This document shows positions 53,693-62,090 of a stretch of DNA of 64,000 nucleotides, piece after piece. Within the stretch, counting starts at the first letter, position 1, and every line of letters starts with the position of its first letter. The position numbers were made by a program, and so were the translations under genes. The stretch is from Burkholderia sp. Bp9143 (GTDB taxonomy: Bacteria > Pseudomonadota > Gammaproteobacteria > Burkholderiales > Burkholderiaceae): assembly GCF_003853645.1 (NCBI RefSeq), contig NZ_QTPO01000028.1, forward strand, positions 1-64,000, written 5' to 3'. The notes beneath the pieces were generated by a model. The model searched no databases and was not told the DNA's origin. It saw only the letters and a program-made list of their open reading frames with translations.

Positions 53693-55771
53693 TCAGAACG
53701 TCGTGCGCAGGCCCGCCATCACGCTGCGGCCGCCTTGCGGCGCGAAGCCGCGCACGACCGAGGTCGCATAGCGGATCTCCTGGTTCGTCAGGTTGTCGCC
53801 GCGCAGGTACGCGAGCCAGTGCGTCGCGCCGAAGCGGAACTTGTAACTCAGCATCACGCCGAGCGACGTATAGCCGTCCGTCGAGAAGTCGTTGTCGGGC
53901 ACGCGGTGCTGCGACCACGCGTGTGTGACCTGCGCGCGTGCACCGAACGGGCCGTAGCCATAGTCGGCCGCGAGCGTCGCGCGCAGCGGCGCGATGCGCG
54001 GCAGCGGCTGGCCGGTGTCGACGTTGCGGGCATGCGTGTAGTCGGCGGTCAGTTCCAGGTCGACCGTATGGCCGCGCCGCGAGAACGCGCGCCACTTGCC
54101 GTCGAGTTCGACGCCGTAGAACTCGGCGCGCACGCCGCGGTAGATCGCTTCGTTAAGCGTATCGTCGGCGCCGGGCGCGACCGGTTCGCCGTCGTCGTTC
54201 ACGACGCGGCCCGTGTTGTACTCGGTCAGGTAGTTCGAGAAGCGGTTGTAGAACACGCCGACGCTGCCGCGGTTCGGGCCGCTCGCATAGCGCAGCGACA
54301 GGTCGGTCGACACGGCCTTTTCCTTCGACGCGTTCGGGTTGCCGATCAGGAACTGGCCGGTCGCGTCGTGCGGGCCGTTCGAGTACAACTCGTAGAAGGT
54401 CGGTGCGCGCTCCGTGTAGGCGACGTTTGCCGCGACCGACCACACGGGCGTCAGCGAGAACAGCGCGCCGGCCGATACGCTGCCGGCGTTGAAGTCGCGC
54501 GGCCGCGCGGCCGCGAATTTCTCGACGCCGGCCGGATCGGGATCGACCTTCACGTGCTCGAAGCGCCCGCCGAGGCTCAGCTTCAGCGCCGGGACGACCT
54601 GCCATTCCTCGAGACCGAACAGCGCGACGCTGTTCGTGCGCGTGGACGGCACGAGCAGTTCGTCACCGAGCGCCGAGAAGGTGTTCTGGCCGAACTGCAC
54701 GCCGATCGCGCCTTCGAGTGGGCCGATCCTGCGATGCCGCGCCTCGATGCGCGCCTCGTAGCCGCGGTTGCGGAAGGTGGTGGCCGTCTCGCCGTTGTCG
54801 ACTTCCTTGTGGCGATAGTCGGTGTACGCGAAGTCGAACTTCAGCTTCGTGAACGGGCCGCTCAGGTTGCGGACCTCGGACGCGAGCGCGAGGCGTTCCT
54901 GGCGCATCCGCAGGCGCACGTCGTCCTCGGCGACGGAGCCGTAGTTCGACTCCTGGCCGCTGTACGACAGGCCCGCGAAACCGTCGGCCCACGTGTACGA
55001 CGCCCCGACCGCGCCGCCGTGCACGCGGCCGTCGCTGTTCGGTACGTTGCCGACCGGTTGCGGCGTGTCGGGGCCGTCGATCGCACGTTGCGCGCTGCTG
55101 CGCGCATAGCCGGGAATCCGCAGCTTGCTGGCCTCGCGGTCGAACGCGTCGACATGGAACGCGAAGCGGCCGTTGCCGCCTTCGACCTGTGCCGCGCCCG
55201 CGCGCACCGCGTTCGCGCCGCCGTAGCGCGCGTCGAGCGCGCCCGTCACGCCTTCGATCGCTTCGCGCGGAATGCGGTTGTCGATCGTGTTGACGACGCC
55301 GCCGACCGCGTTGCCGCCGTACAGCAGCGCGGCCGGCCCGCGCACGATCTCGACGCGCTCGATCGACAGCGGATCCTGCGGCACCGCGTGGTCGTACGAC
55401 AGAGACGACGCGTCGTAGGCGGCGACGCCGTTCTGCAGCAGCCGGATCCGGTCGCCGTCCATCCCGCGGATGATCGGGCGGCCGACCATCGGCCCGTAGG
55501 TGGTGGTCGACACGCCGGGCAGGCCGTTGAGCGTCTCGCCGAGCGAATCGGCCTGGCGGCGCGTCAGCGCGTCGCCGGACAGTTGCGCGGTCGGCGCGAT
55601 CAGGTCGGTGTCGCCGAGCGGGTTCGCGGTCACGAAGATCGGCGCGAGCGGCGTGGTTTGCTGCGGCGTCGACGGGGCGGGCGGATCGGCCTGCGCGTGT
55701 GCGACGGCGGCGAACAGCATCAGCGAAACGGGCGAGAGCGGGCGAAGCGGTAGACGAGGGAGGTCGCGCAT
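53693..55771 (-). CDS. znuD: TonB-dependent receptor, ZnuD-like (zinc)
   Basis: A 692-residue outer-membrane receptor with signal peptide (1-27, ending AHA). The plug contains GRPIIRGMDGDRIRLLQNG, ASSLSYDHAVPQDPLS and VEIVRGPAALLYGGNAVGG, the pattern of ZnuD-type zinc receptors. The barrel ends in the terminal aromatic AGLRTTF. The start at 55771 was chosen from the signal peptide. A strong Zur box lies 159 bases upstream, so zinc limitation probably induces it. No long histidine-rich loop is seen, unlike some ZnuD proteins. Confidence 0.88.
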   Translation of the reverse strand: MRDLPRLPLRPLSPVSLMLFAAVAHAQADPPAPSTPQQTTPLAPIFVTANPLGDTDLIAPTAQLSGDALTRRQADSLGETLNGLPGVSTTTYGPMVGRPIIRGMDGDRIRLLQNGVAAYDASSLSYDHAVPQDPLSIERVEIVRGPAALLYGGNAVGGVVNTIDNRIPREAIEGVTGALDARYGGANAVRAGAAQVEGGNGRFAFHVDAFDREASKLRIPGYARSSAQRAIDGPDTPQPVGNVPNSDGRVHGGAVGASYTWADGFAGLSYSGQESNYGSVAEDDVRLRMRQERLALASEVRNLSGPFTKLKFDFAYTDYRHKEVDNGETATTFRNRGYEARIEARHRRIGPLEGAIGVQFGQNTFSALGDELLVPSTRTNSVALFGLEEWQVVPALKLSLGGRFEHVKVDPDPAGVEKFAAARPRDFNAGSVSAGALFSLTPVWSVAANVAYTERAPTFYELYSNGPHDATGQFLIGNPNASKEKAVSTDLSLRYASGPNRGSVGVFYNRFSNYLTEYNTGRVVNDDGEPVAPGADDTLNEAIYRGVRAEFYGVELDGKWRAFSRRGHTVDLELTADYTHARNVDTGQPLPRIAPLRATLAADYGYGPFGARAQVTHAWSQHRVPDNDFSTDGYTSLGVMLSYKFRFGATHWLAYLRGDNLTNQEIRYATSVVRGFAPQGGRSVMAGLRTTF

Positions 55772-55929
55772 GGTCGGTGAATCGGTTGGAATCGGATCGG
55801 AAAGCGAGCCATGCGGGTCAAGGCCGGAAACGATATATTGTTGCATCTGCGGCGCGCAGTGACCCGTCTGGATAGGACTCGGCGTAGCCCGGCCACCCGG
55901 ATGGAACGGTTCCAGAAGGGCGAGGCCGC

Positions 55930-55952
55930 GAAATGATATGTTATATCATTTC
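55930..55952. promoter_or_regulatory. Zur box
   Basis: A 23-bp palindrome with arms GAAATGATAT and ATATCATTTC around a three-base centre, closely matching the Zur consensus GAAATGTTATA... of gamma-/beta-proteobacteria. It sits in the divergent region between the ZnuD-like receptor and adhP. A weaker AT-rich near-palindrome AACGATATATTGTT lies at 55830-55843, nearer the receptor gene, and may be its core promoter or a second site. Confidence 0.8.
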
Positions 55953-56046
55953 AAACGCCAAGCGAAACGGCGGCATGCCGCAGGGTTTCCGACAACCGGC
56001 CGAAATGGCCGCGAAAGCGGAAGCGAAAGCAGAAGCGGGCCGTCAA

Positions 56047-56088
56047 ACCGGCACCGGCACCGGCACCGGCACCGGCACCGGCACCGGC
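56047..56088. repeat. Hexanucleotide tandem repeat, seven copies of ACCGGC
   Basis: Seven perfect ACCGGC units between the Zur box and the adhP start, in the likely adhP 5' leader. Just before it (56014-56040) is a second low-complexity stretch of GCGAAAGCGGAA type. Slippage could vary the leader length in steps of six bases. Confidence 0.9.
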
Positions 56089-56218
56089 GGCCCGTGCTGC
56101 ATATCTCGCGACGCATCCGCCACCGTCGCGCGCGTTTCCCGCCCCGTTGATGCGTATCAAGGCGCTCCGGTTGCGAGTCCGGATACTGGCCGGATCATCG
56201 ACCAGACAGGAGTGACTC

Positions 56219-57247
56219 GTGACACAAACCATGAAAGCAGCCGTGGTACACGCGTTCGGCGAACCATTGCGCATCGAGGAAGTGCCGGTCCCGACGCCGG
56301 GCGCGGGCCAGATCCTCGTCAACATCAAGGCGTCGGGCGTTTGCCATACCGACCTGCATGCCGCCGACGGCGACTGGCCCGTGAAGCCGACGCTGCCGTT
56401 CATTCCCGGACACGAAGGCGTGGGCGTCGTCGCGGCGGTCGGGGCGGGCGTCACGCACGTGCGCGAGGGCGACCGCGTCGGCGTGCCCTGGCTGTACACG
56501 GCATGCGGTCACTGCGAGTACTGCCACACCGGCTGGGAAACCTTGTGCCACGGGCAGCAGAACACCGGCTATTCGGTCAACGGCAGCTATGCCGAATACG
56601 TGCTGGCCGATCCGGACTACGTCGGCCATCTGCCGGCGCAGGTTGCGTTCGACGAGATCGCGCCGATCCTGTGCGCGGGCGTGACGGTCTACAAGGGCAT
56701 TCGCGTCACCGACACGCGTCCGGGCCAGTGGCTCGCGATCTCTGGCATCGGCGGGCTCGGCCACGTGGCCGTGCAATACGCGCGCGCGATGGGCCTGCAC
56801 GTCGCCGCGATCGACGTGTCACCCGAAAAGCTCGCACTCGCGCGCCAGCTTGGCGCACAGCTGACGATCGATGCGTCGGTCGACGATCCTGCGAAGGTCA
56901 TCCAGAAGGAGATCGGCGGTGCGCACGGCGTGCTGGTCACGGCCGTGTCGCGCAGCGCGTTCGCGCAGGCGCTCGGGATGGTGCGGCGCGGCGGCACGGT
57001 GGCACTCAACGGCTTGCCGCCGGGCGATTTCCCGTTGCCGATCTTCTCGACCGTGCTGAACGGCATCACGGTGCGCGGCTCGATCGTCGGCACGCGGCGC
57101 GACCTGCAGGAATCGCTCGATTTCGCGGCGGATGGGCTGGTGCGCGCGCATATCCATCGCGACCGGCTCGGCAACATCAACGACATATTCGCGCGGTTGC
57201 GCGAAGGCAAGATCGACGGTCGCGTCGTGCTGACCGACATGCATTGA
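56219..57247 (+). CDS. adhP: Zinc-dependent alcohol dehydrogenase
   Basis: A 342-residue medium-chain alcohol dehydrogenase. The catalytic zinc ligands are in [10 protein letters not shown] (about Cys42) and GHEGVG (about His65), the structural-zinc cysteines in [16 protein letters not shown] (four Cys), and the NAD motif in [11 protein letters not shown]. It fits AdhP, which oxidises ethanol and other primary alcohols. The GTG at 56219 with AGGAG six bases upstream is preferred over ATG 56231. It shares an upstream region with the ZnuD-like receptor and Zur box, so zinc status may affect it. Confidence 0.93.
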   Translation: MTQTMKAAVVHAFGEPLRIEEVPVPTPGAGQILVNIKASGVCHTDLHAADGDWPVKPTLPFIPGHEGVGVVAAVGAGVTHVREGDRVGVPWLYTACGHCEYCHTGWETLCHGQQNTGYSVNGSYAEYVLADPDYVGHLPAQVAFDEIAPILCAGVTVYKGIRVTDTRPGQWLAISGIGGLGHVAVQYARAMGLHVAAIDVSPEKLALARQLGAQLTIDASVDDPAKVIQKEIGGAHGVLVTAVSRSAFAQALGMVRRGGTVALNGLPPGDFPLPIFSTVLNGITVRGSIVGTRRDLQESLDFAADGLVRAHIHRDRLGNINDIFARLREGKIDGRVVLTDMH

Positions 57248-57262
57248 CGCGCACTCGGGCAC

Positions 57263-57293
57263 GCTGCCGCGACGCGGGGGACGTCGCGGCAGC
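57263..57293. terminator. Hairpin between convergent adhP and Asp-box gene
   Basis: A perfect 12-bp stem GCTGCCGCGACG / CGTCGCGGCAGC with a 7-base loop, 16 bases after the adhP stop. No T-run follows on either strand, so it may only stabilise the transcript ends. Confidence 0.5.
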
Positions 57294-57311
57294 GCTGCGC
57301 TCACGCGCGCA

Positions 57312-58772
57312 TCACGGCGCGAAGAACACGTCGGTGCGGTTCGTCAGGTTGCCTGCGCTCGTCTGGACGAAGAACGGATGGAACGACGACGAGGGCCCCA
57401 CGTCGAGCCCCTGGTAATCGCCGATGAAGAAGCCCTCCGCGTTGGGCGCGATCTTCATGTCGAACGGGCCGCCGACGCGCCGCTCAGCGGCGAACGAGGC
57501 GCCGCCGTCAAGCGAGATCTTGCGCCAGAACCCCGTCGGCAGCGTCGTCGTGTTGCCCGCTTGCAGATCGCGGAAGTCGTAGTAGGTGACCATCACCGCG
57601 CCGGCATTGTCGACGCGCACCGACGGATTGAACGCGGGGCGCCCGGTCGGCGTGTTCACCTGCAGCGGCGCGCTCCAGGTTGCGCCGCCATCCTTCGACG
57701 TCGACAGCGCGATCTCGTCGTAGTTGCCGCCGTTGAAGCGGCTGTCCTGCCATACGACGTAGAGTTGCCCCGACGCGGGATCGATCGCGGGTTCCGGAAT
57801 GATGTCGCCGGTGCGGACCGGTTCGCCGGTGTTCGGATCGGTCACGCCGACCGTCTGCAGCCCGGCGATCACCTGCGGCTGCGTCCACGTCGCGCCGTCG
57901 TCGGTCGACTTGATGAACGCGACCTTGCCGGCCGCCTTGCTGAACGGCGGCTGGATCAGGTCGAAGAAGTTGTAGAGCGTGCCCGTCTTCGGATCGACGA
58001 CGATCTGGTTGCCGATCGTCTGCTGGCGCGATGGCACGTGGACGATGACCCTCGCGCGGCTCCAGTTCTTGCCGCCGTCAACTGTCTTCGAGAACAACGT
58101 CGGCCCGCGGAATGCGGCCGTGTGCAGGTTCGCGTATGGGTTGCCGTTCGGCAGTTCGAGACGGTCCCACACCGCGTAGGCCGTGCCGGCCTTCACCGGG
58201 TTCGCCGTCACCGATTCCTTGTCGTTGAAGAACTGCGTCGTCGGTTCGTCGTTCGCGATCAGCACGGCCGGGCTGCTCCACGTCTGTCCGCCGTCGGCCG
58301 ACACCGACGCCGCGACCGCATTGCTGTTGTTCGACTGGTTGAACGAGATCGATACCGAATACGCGGTGCCGTCCGGCCCGAACGACACCCACGGATCGGA
58401 CGCGCGCTCGTACTTGAGCCCACCCGGCGCGCAGGCGCTGAACGGTTGCGGCGTGCGCGCCCAGGTCGCGCCGCCGTCGAACGTGTAGCCCGCGACGAGC
58501 CCGTGGGCGCCACCGTTCGACCAGCGGTCCTGCTGCCACACGCCGATCATGTTCGTCGGGTTCGCCGGGTTGACCGAGAGCCACGGTTCGACCTCGGCAT
58601 TCACGTAGTTCGTGCCGGGGCCGCCGATGGTGCAGGCGGCGAACGGGCTCGGGCCGGACACGACCACGGGGTCGGCATGCGCTACTGCTGCTGTGGCGGT
58701 GACCATCGCCATCGCGGCGGACAGGCGGGTGAGGCGGGTGACAAGCGAGTGGGACACGATCGTGCGTCGCAT
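57312..58772 (-). CDS. Secreted BNR/Asp-box (sialidase-fold) protein
   Basis: A 486-residue protein with a signal peptide (1-33, ending VAHA) and six Asp-box repeats, visible as TFDGGATWAR, SADGGQTWSS, TVDGGKNWSR, STDDGATWTQ, SKDGGATWSA and SLDGGASFAA. These mark a beta-propeller. Catalytic sialidase residues (FRIP motif, arginine triad) are not evident, so an enzymatic sialidase role is doubtful; the protein may bind or cleave another glycan. GAGGAG precedes the ATG at 58772. Confidence 0.85.
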   Translation of the reverse strand: MRRTIVSHSLVTRLTRLSAAMAMVTATAAVAHADPVVVSGPSPFAACTIGGPGTNYVNAEVEPWLSVNPANPTNMIGVWQQDRWSNGGAHGLVAGYTFDGGATWARTPQPFSACAPGGLKYERASDPWVSFGPDGTAYSVSISFNQSNNSNAVAASVSADGGQTWSSPAVLIANDEPTTQFFNDKESVTANPVKAGTAYAVWDRLELPNGNPYANLHTAAFRGPTLFSKTVDGGKNWSRARVIVHVPSRQQTIGNQIVVDPKTGTLYNFFDLIQPPFSKAAGKVAFIKSTDDGATWTQPQVIAGLQTVGVTDPNTGEPVRTGDIIPEPAIDPASGQLYVVWQDSRFNGGNYDEIALSTSKDGGATWSAPLQVNTPTGRPAFNPSVRVDNAGAVMVTYYDFRDLQAGNTTTLPTGFWRKISLDGGASFAAERRVGGPFDMKIAPNAEGFFIGDYQGLDVGPSSSFHPFFVQTSAGNLTNRTDVFFAP

Positions 58773-59263
58773 GGACTGCTCCTCGTTGACGTGCGGCGGC
58801 GATGGCGCGGCACGGCGGCGCGACGCGCACCGGTACGCGGCGGCACGGATGCCGTGCACGCGTCGGAGCGGGTCGTTCGGGGGGCCGTTACGGTCATCGC
58901 AATCCGCGTGTGCTGGATGCCGCCAGCACGTCGGTCAAGACTCCTCTTCGTTTTCATTGCTTGTCGGGTGGGGCAGGCGATGCGGACCCGACGAGAAGGC
59001 CGGTCGATGCATATGACGAATGCGTCGAAGTGGATTGCAATGTAGGCGACCAGATGTGGCGCGGGAGGCAATTTTTTGTAACAGAGCGTAGTCGGAAAGC
59101 GTTGCCGAAAAACGGTGCGCGCGGAACGCAAAATTTGCCGCAGCGCGCGCGCGAAACGAATCGAAAACGCGAATCACAATCGCTTTCGATCGAGACGATC
59201 GTGTCGCACCGTGTCGGTACGGCGCTGCCTGTTGCGATCGATGTGCCGCGCCGCCGGCGCGGT
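58773..59263. other. 491-base spacer, no gene seen
   Basis: Lies between the Asp-box gene (minus strand, reading away) and the MarR gene end. It should contain the promoter of the Asp-box gene. The part 58980-59220 is mixed composition with short poly-A/T runs (AATTTTTTGTAA at 59069) but no convincing CDS, RNA gene or hairpin terminator. Confidence 0.4.
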
Positions 59264-59695
59264 TCAGCGCTCGGCCGGAAAGCGGTCCTGCAATGCGTGC
59301 AGCCAGCGCGCGACGACGTCGAGTTCGTCGTCGGAAAAGCCGTCGCACAGCTTGCCGTTCAGTTCGCGCAGCAGCACGCGCGCACGCTTGAGCGCCGCGT
59401 GACCTTCGTCGGTCAGGAACAGGCGCGTTGCGCGCCCATCGTCCGAATCGGCGTGACGCGTGAGCAGGCCGGCCTTCGCCATCCGGTCGGCGAGCCCCGT
59501 CATCGCGGACGGCGCCAGTTGCAGCGCCGCGCCGACTTCGCCGATCAGCGCGCCGTCCTGCCTCGCGAGGTAGAACAGCACGCCGGCCTGCGCGGCGCTG
59601 GCGCGCGCATCGGTCTCGGCCTTGCGGTCGACCCAGCGCTGCACGCGCCGCTGGCCGATGTTCAACAGGAAAAACAGTCGTCGGTCTTCGCTCAA
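59264..59695 (-). CDS. MarR family transcriptional regulator
   Basis: A 143-residue winged-helix regulator (LARQDGALIGEVGAALQLAPSAMTGLADRM then the wing with DSDDGRATRLFLTDEG). The start is a TTG at 59695 with GGGAA upstream, overlapping the hydrolase stop by TTGA; translation is thus coupled to the upstream hydrolase gene. It is expected to repress its own operon through the twin palindromes at 60632-60679. Confidence 0.9.
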   Translation of the reverse strand: MSEDRRLFFLLNIGQRRVQRWVDRKAETDARASAAQAGVLFYLARQDGALIGEVGAALQLAPSAMTGLADRMAKAGLLTRHADSDDGRATRLFLTDEGHAALKRARVLLRELNGKLCDGFSDDELDVVARWLHALQDRFPAER

Positions 59696-60609
59696 GCTCG
59701 GTTCCCGGCAGCAATGGAAAGGGACGGGCGACCCGCAGCGCGCGGCGCGTCGAGCGCCTGCGCGAGCCAGTCGGCGACCGCGGGCCACAGCACGGTGCCG
59801 GGCCGGCTGCGAAAGAAGCCCATGTGCCCGACCGGCCCGCTGCCCGCGGCGTGCGGATCGATCTGGCGGCGTTCGACGGCCGCCCGGGTCAGGTAGCTTA
59901 CCAGCAGGTCGATCGCGGGCGGGTTCGCCCACGGATCGTCGTCGAAACCAAGCACGAGAATCGGCAATTGCTGCTTCGAGAAGCGCTCGGCCGCGCCGAG
60001 CGTCGGATCGTCGAAGAAGTAGCGCGGCAGCGTGGTCCAGCGGCTCCATTCGCGGAACACGCCGGCGGGGAGGTCCTCGCCGAGCCCGAGCCGCTTGCCG
60101 GGCACGTAGCCGAGCAGCGCGGATGCAAGCGGGCCGAGCACGCGCAGGATCAGCCGCACCTTCAGCCGTTCCGCCGCACGGGAAATCAGCCGCGTGCTGC
60201 CCGCGTGCGCGGCGACGAGCACGGCCGCGCGCAGGTAAGCGGTGCCGGCCGACAGCCCGATCGCGTGGCCGCCGACGCTATGCCCGACCGCCAGCAGCGG
60301 CAGCCCGTCGTGCGTATCGCGCGCCCACGCGATCGCGCCGCCGACGTCGAGCTCGACCCAGTCGCGCATGCGGGCCTGCAGCGCGCTCAGCCGCGCGGGC
60401 CGCGACGCGCCGATGCCGCGATAGTTGTAGGTCAGCGCCGCGAAGCCGCGTTCGGTCAGGAAGCGAGCGAAGCCGGCGTACAGCCGCTCCGGCACGGCGG
60501 TTGCCGGATGGATCAGCACCAGCGCACGCGGCGGCGCGTCCGGCGACCACAGCGTGCCGCGCAGCGTATAGCCGTCGGCGGCGGAAAACTCGATGGGATC
60601 TGATGTCAT
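59692..60609 (-). CDS. Alpha/beta hydrolase
   Basis: A 305-residue hydrolase of the serine-esterase/Hydrolase_4 type, possibly cytosolic. The nucleophile is Ser in AVGHSVGGHA (about 111). An oxyanion-type HPATAVPE and a late GPVGHMGFFRS containing the likely catalytic His (about 263) are visible. GAGGAC precedes the ATG. It is co-transcribed with the MarR regulator. Substrate is likely an ester or lipid-like inducer of the MarR protein, by inference from the operon. Confidence 0.85.
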   Translation of the reverse strand: MTSDPIEFSAADGYTLRGTLWSPDAPPRALVLIHPATAVPERLYAGFARFLTERGFAALTYNYRGIGASRPARLSALQARMRDWVELDVGGAIAWARDTHDGLPLLAVGHSVGGHAIGLSAGTAYLRAAVLVAAHAGSTRLISRAAERLKVRLILRVLGPLASALLGYVPGKRLGLGEDLPAGVFREWSRWTTLPRYFFDDPTLGAAERFSKQQLPILVLGFDDDPWANPPAIDLLVSYLTRAAVERRQIDPHAAGSGPVGHMGFFRSRPGTVLWPAVADWLAQALDAPRAAGRPSLSIAAGNRA

Positions 60610-60631
60610 GGCCGTCCTCGTTCCGGGTGAT

Positions 60632-60649
60632 TATTTCGTATGCGAAATA
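60632..60649. promoter_or_regulatory. MarR-type operator 1
   Basis: TATTTCGTATGCGAAATA is an 18-bp near-perfect palindrome 23 bases upstream of the hydrolase start. It is one of two near-identical copies. Confidence 0.65.
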
Positions 60650-60661
60650 TAGTTCGCGATG

Positions 60662-60679
60662 TATTTCGCGTGCGAAATA
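60662..60679. promoter_or_regulatory. MarR-type operator 2
   Basis: TATTTCGCGTGCGAAATA, matching operator 1 at 17 of 18 positions. Centres are 30 bp apart (about three turns), placing two dimers on the same DNA face. A half-site AGTTCGCGATG lies between them. Confidence 0.65.
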
Positions 60680-61044
60680 TCTGTCGAGGAATCATTCGAA
60701 CGGCTTCCCGTGAAGCCCGGCGAACGGGGTCGCTTCGTGGCGGTCTTTCCATAAGATATCTGCATCTTTGCATAGCAGAATATTGCGTTTGTCTCATGAG
60801 GCGGATCGCCGTATCGTCCCCGGTACCATCCCGTCCGTCGGCCGTCGCGCCGGGCGGACCCAAGGGCGGCGCCGTCGCACCGCTCGTATGCGGGCGCATT
60901 CGCGGCACCCGCACAAAAGACAACCGCCGCGCAGTGAGCGTGCCGCGGCGCGCAGCCATTTCCGATCGACAACAGGAAGGGCCATCGACATGCCCGGTAT
61001 CACACGGCAGTGACGGCGTAGGCGACGACGATCGCCCATTCGTT

Positions 61045-61080
61045 TCGCCCCGGCATGTCGATCGTGCAATGCCGGGGCGA
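61045..61080 (+). terminator. Hairpin in the 514-base spacer before the ABC genes
   Basis: A perfect 12-bp stem TCGCCCCGGCAT / ATGCCGGGGCGA with a 12-base loop, followed on the plus strand by TTTCATTTCA. Plus-strand use would need a transcript from within 60680-61045, where I see no clear gene; it may instead block read-through toward the hydrolase operon from the right or act as RNA 3' end of the ABC transcript. Confidence 0.45.
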
Positions 61081-61123
61081 TTTCATTTCACGCGTCGATG
61101 CGTCGATGCGTCGACGCATCGCG

Positions 61124-62056
61124 TCAGAACGACGGCAACCCCGGCGGATTCGTCTCCGCGCGCGCGACCGCCTCGCTCTGCAATCCCCAGCGCGCAAGCG
61201 CCTGCCCATAGCGGCCGTTGCCGATCAGCGCGTTGGTGGCGAGCGTCAGCGCCGGCGCGAGCCCGCTGCCGCGACGCGTCGCGATCGCGACATCCGCATT
61301 CGCCGGCCAGCCCGCGTTGACGACGCCGACCCGGCGAATCCTGCCGTCGCGCGCGGCCTCGTACGCGAGCGACGCGTTCGGATTCAGCTCGGCATCGGCG
61401 CGGCCCGACAGCAACGCGACACGTGCTGCCGCATCGTCATCGAAATAGAGCAGCTCGGTCGCCTTCAGCCCTTGCGCGACATTGCGCCGGCTCCATTCGA
61501 GCAGGATGCGCTCCTGGCTCGTCCCCGCACCCGTGATGATGCGCAGGCCCGCGACGTCCTTCGGTTCGGCTATCTTCGCGATCGGGCTCGCGGTGCGCAC
61601 GTAGAAGCCGTGCAGCCCGAGCCGGTAGGTCGTGAAGTCGTACTTCTCCTTGCGCTTCTCGGTCACGCCGACGTTCGAGATCACGGCATCGTATTTGCCG
61701 GACGTGAGCCCGAGCGGCCAGTCGGCCCACGCGATCGGCACCAGCACCAGCGTGCGGCCGAGCGCGTCGGCGACGAGCTGCGCATAGTCGGGATCGGCGC
61801 CGACCACGGTGCGTGCGTCGGTCGCGTAGGTCGACACCGGTGGCGCGTGCGGCGAGATCGCGACCGTGAAGGCGCCGTCGCGTACCCAGCGGTAGGTGCT
61901 TGCCGCGCGAATCGCCGCATCGTCGCGCGACGCGCGGATCCGGCCGGCCTGGCGCGGATCGAGGTCGGCCGTCGCGGCTGCGGCCTCGGCCGCGTGCCAC
62001 CGCAGGCCGGCCGCGGCCGCCAGTGCGGCGGTGATGAACTGGCGTCGGTCGATCAT
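61124..62056 (-). CDS. Amino acid ABC transporter substrate-binding protein
   Basis: A 310-residue periplasmic binding protein of the polar amino acid (SBP_bac_3) family. The N-terminus [17 protein letters not shown] has the twin-arginine-like RRQFI, so Tat export is possible. The core has [40 protein letters not shown], and [12 protein letters not shown] typical of the fold. It is downstream of the fused permease-ATPase gene by 34 bases, completing a one-permease importer. Confidence 0.9.
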   Translation of the reverse strand: MIDRRQFITAALAAAAGLRWHAAEAAAATADLDPRQAGRIRASRDDAAIRAASTYRWVRDGAFTVAISPHAPPVSTYATDARTVVGADPDYAQLVADALGRTLVLVPIAWADWPLGLTSGKYDAVISNVGVTEKRKEKYDFTTYRLGLHGFYVRTASPIAKIAEPKDVAGLRIITGAGTSQERILLEWSRRNVAQGLKATELLYFDDDAAARVALLSGRADAELNPNASLAYEAARDGRIRRVGVVNAGWPANADVAIATRRGSGLAPALTLATNALIGNGRYGQALARWGLQSEAVARAETNPPGLPSF

Positions 62057-62090
62057 CGTCGGTTGCCTCGCAGGTCGTGAGCGGCGCGCA

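Noticed and set aside
55933-56217. Open frames through the adhP leader giving Gly-Thr or His-Arg repeats, starting inside the Zur box
   Set aside because: The repeats follow from the ACCGGC tract in any frame, there is no ribosome-binding site, and the start codon lies within the Zur operator. A zinc-related His-rich leader peptide is tempting but unsupported.
57312-58772. Calling the Asp-box protein a sialidase
   Set aside because: Asp boxes only show the propeller fold; the FRIP motif and arginine triad were not found.
61000-61056. Possible 18-residue hydrophobic peptide on the minus strand (MPGRNEWAIVVAYAVTAV)
   Set aside because: It starts inside the hairpin at 61045-61080, lacks a ribosome-binding site and is too short to judge without conservation.
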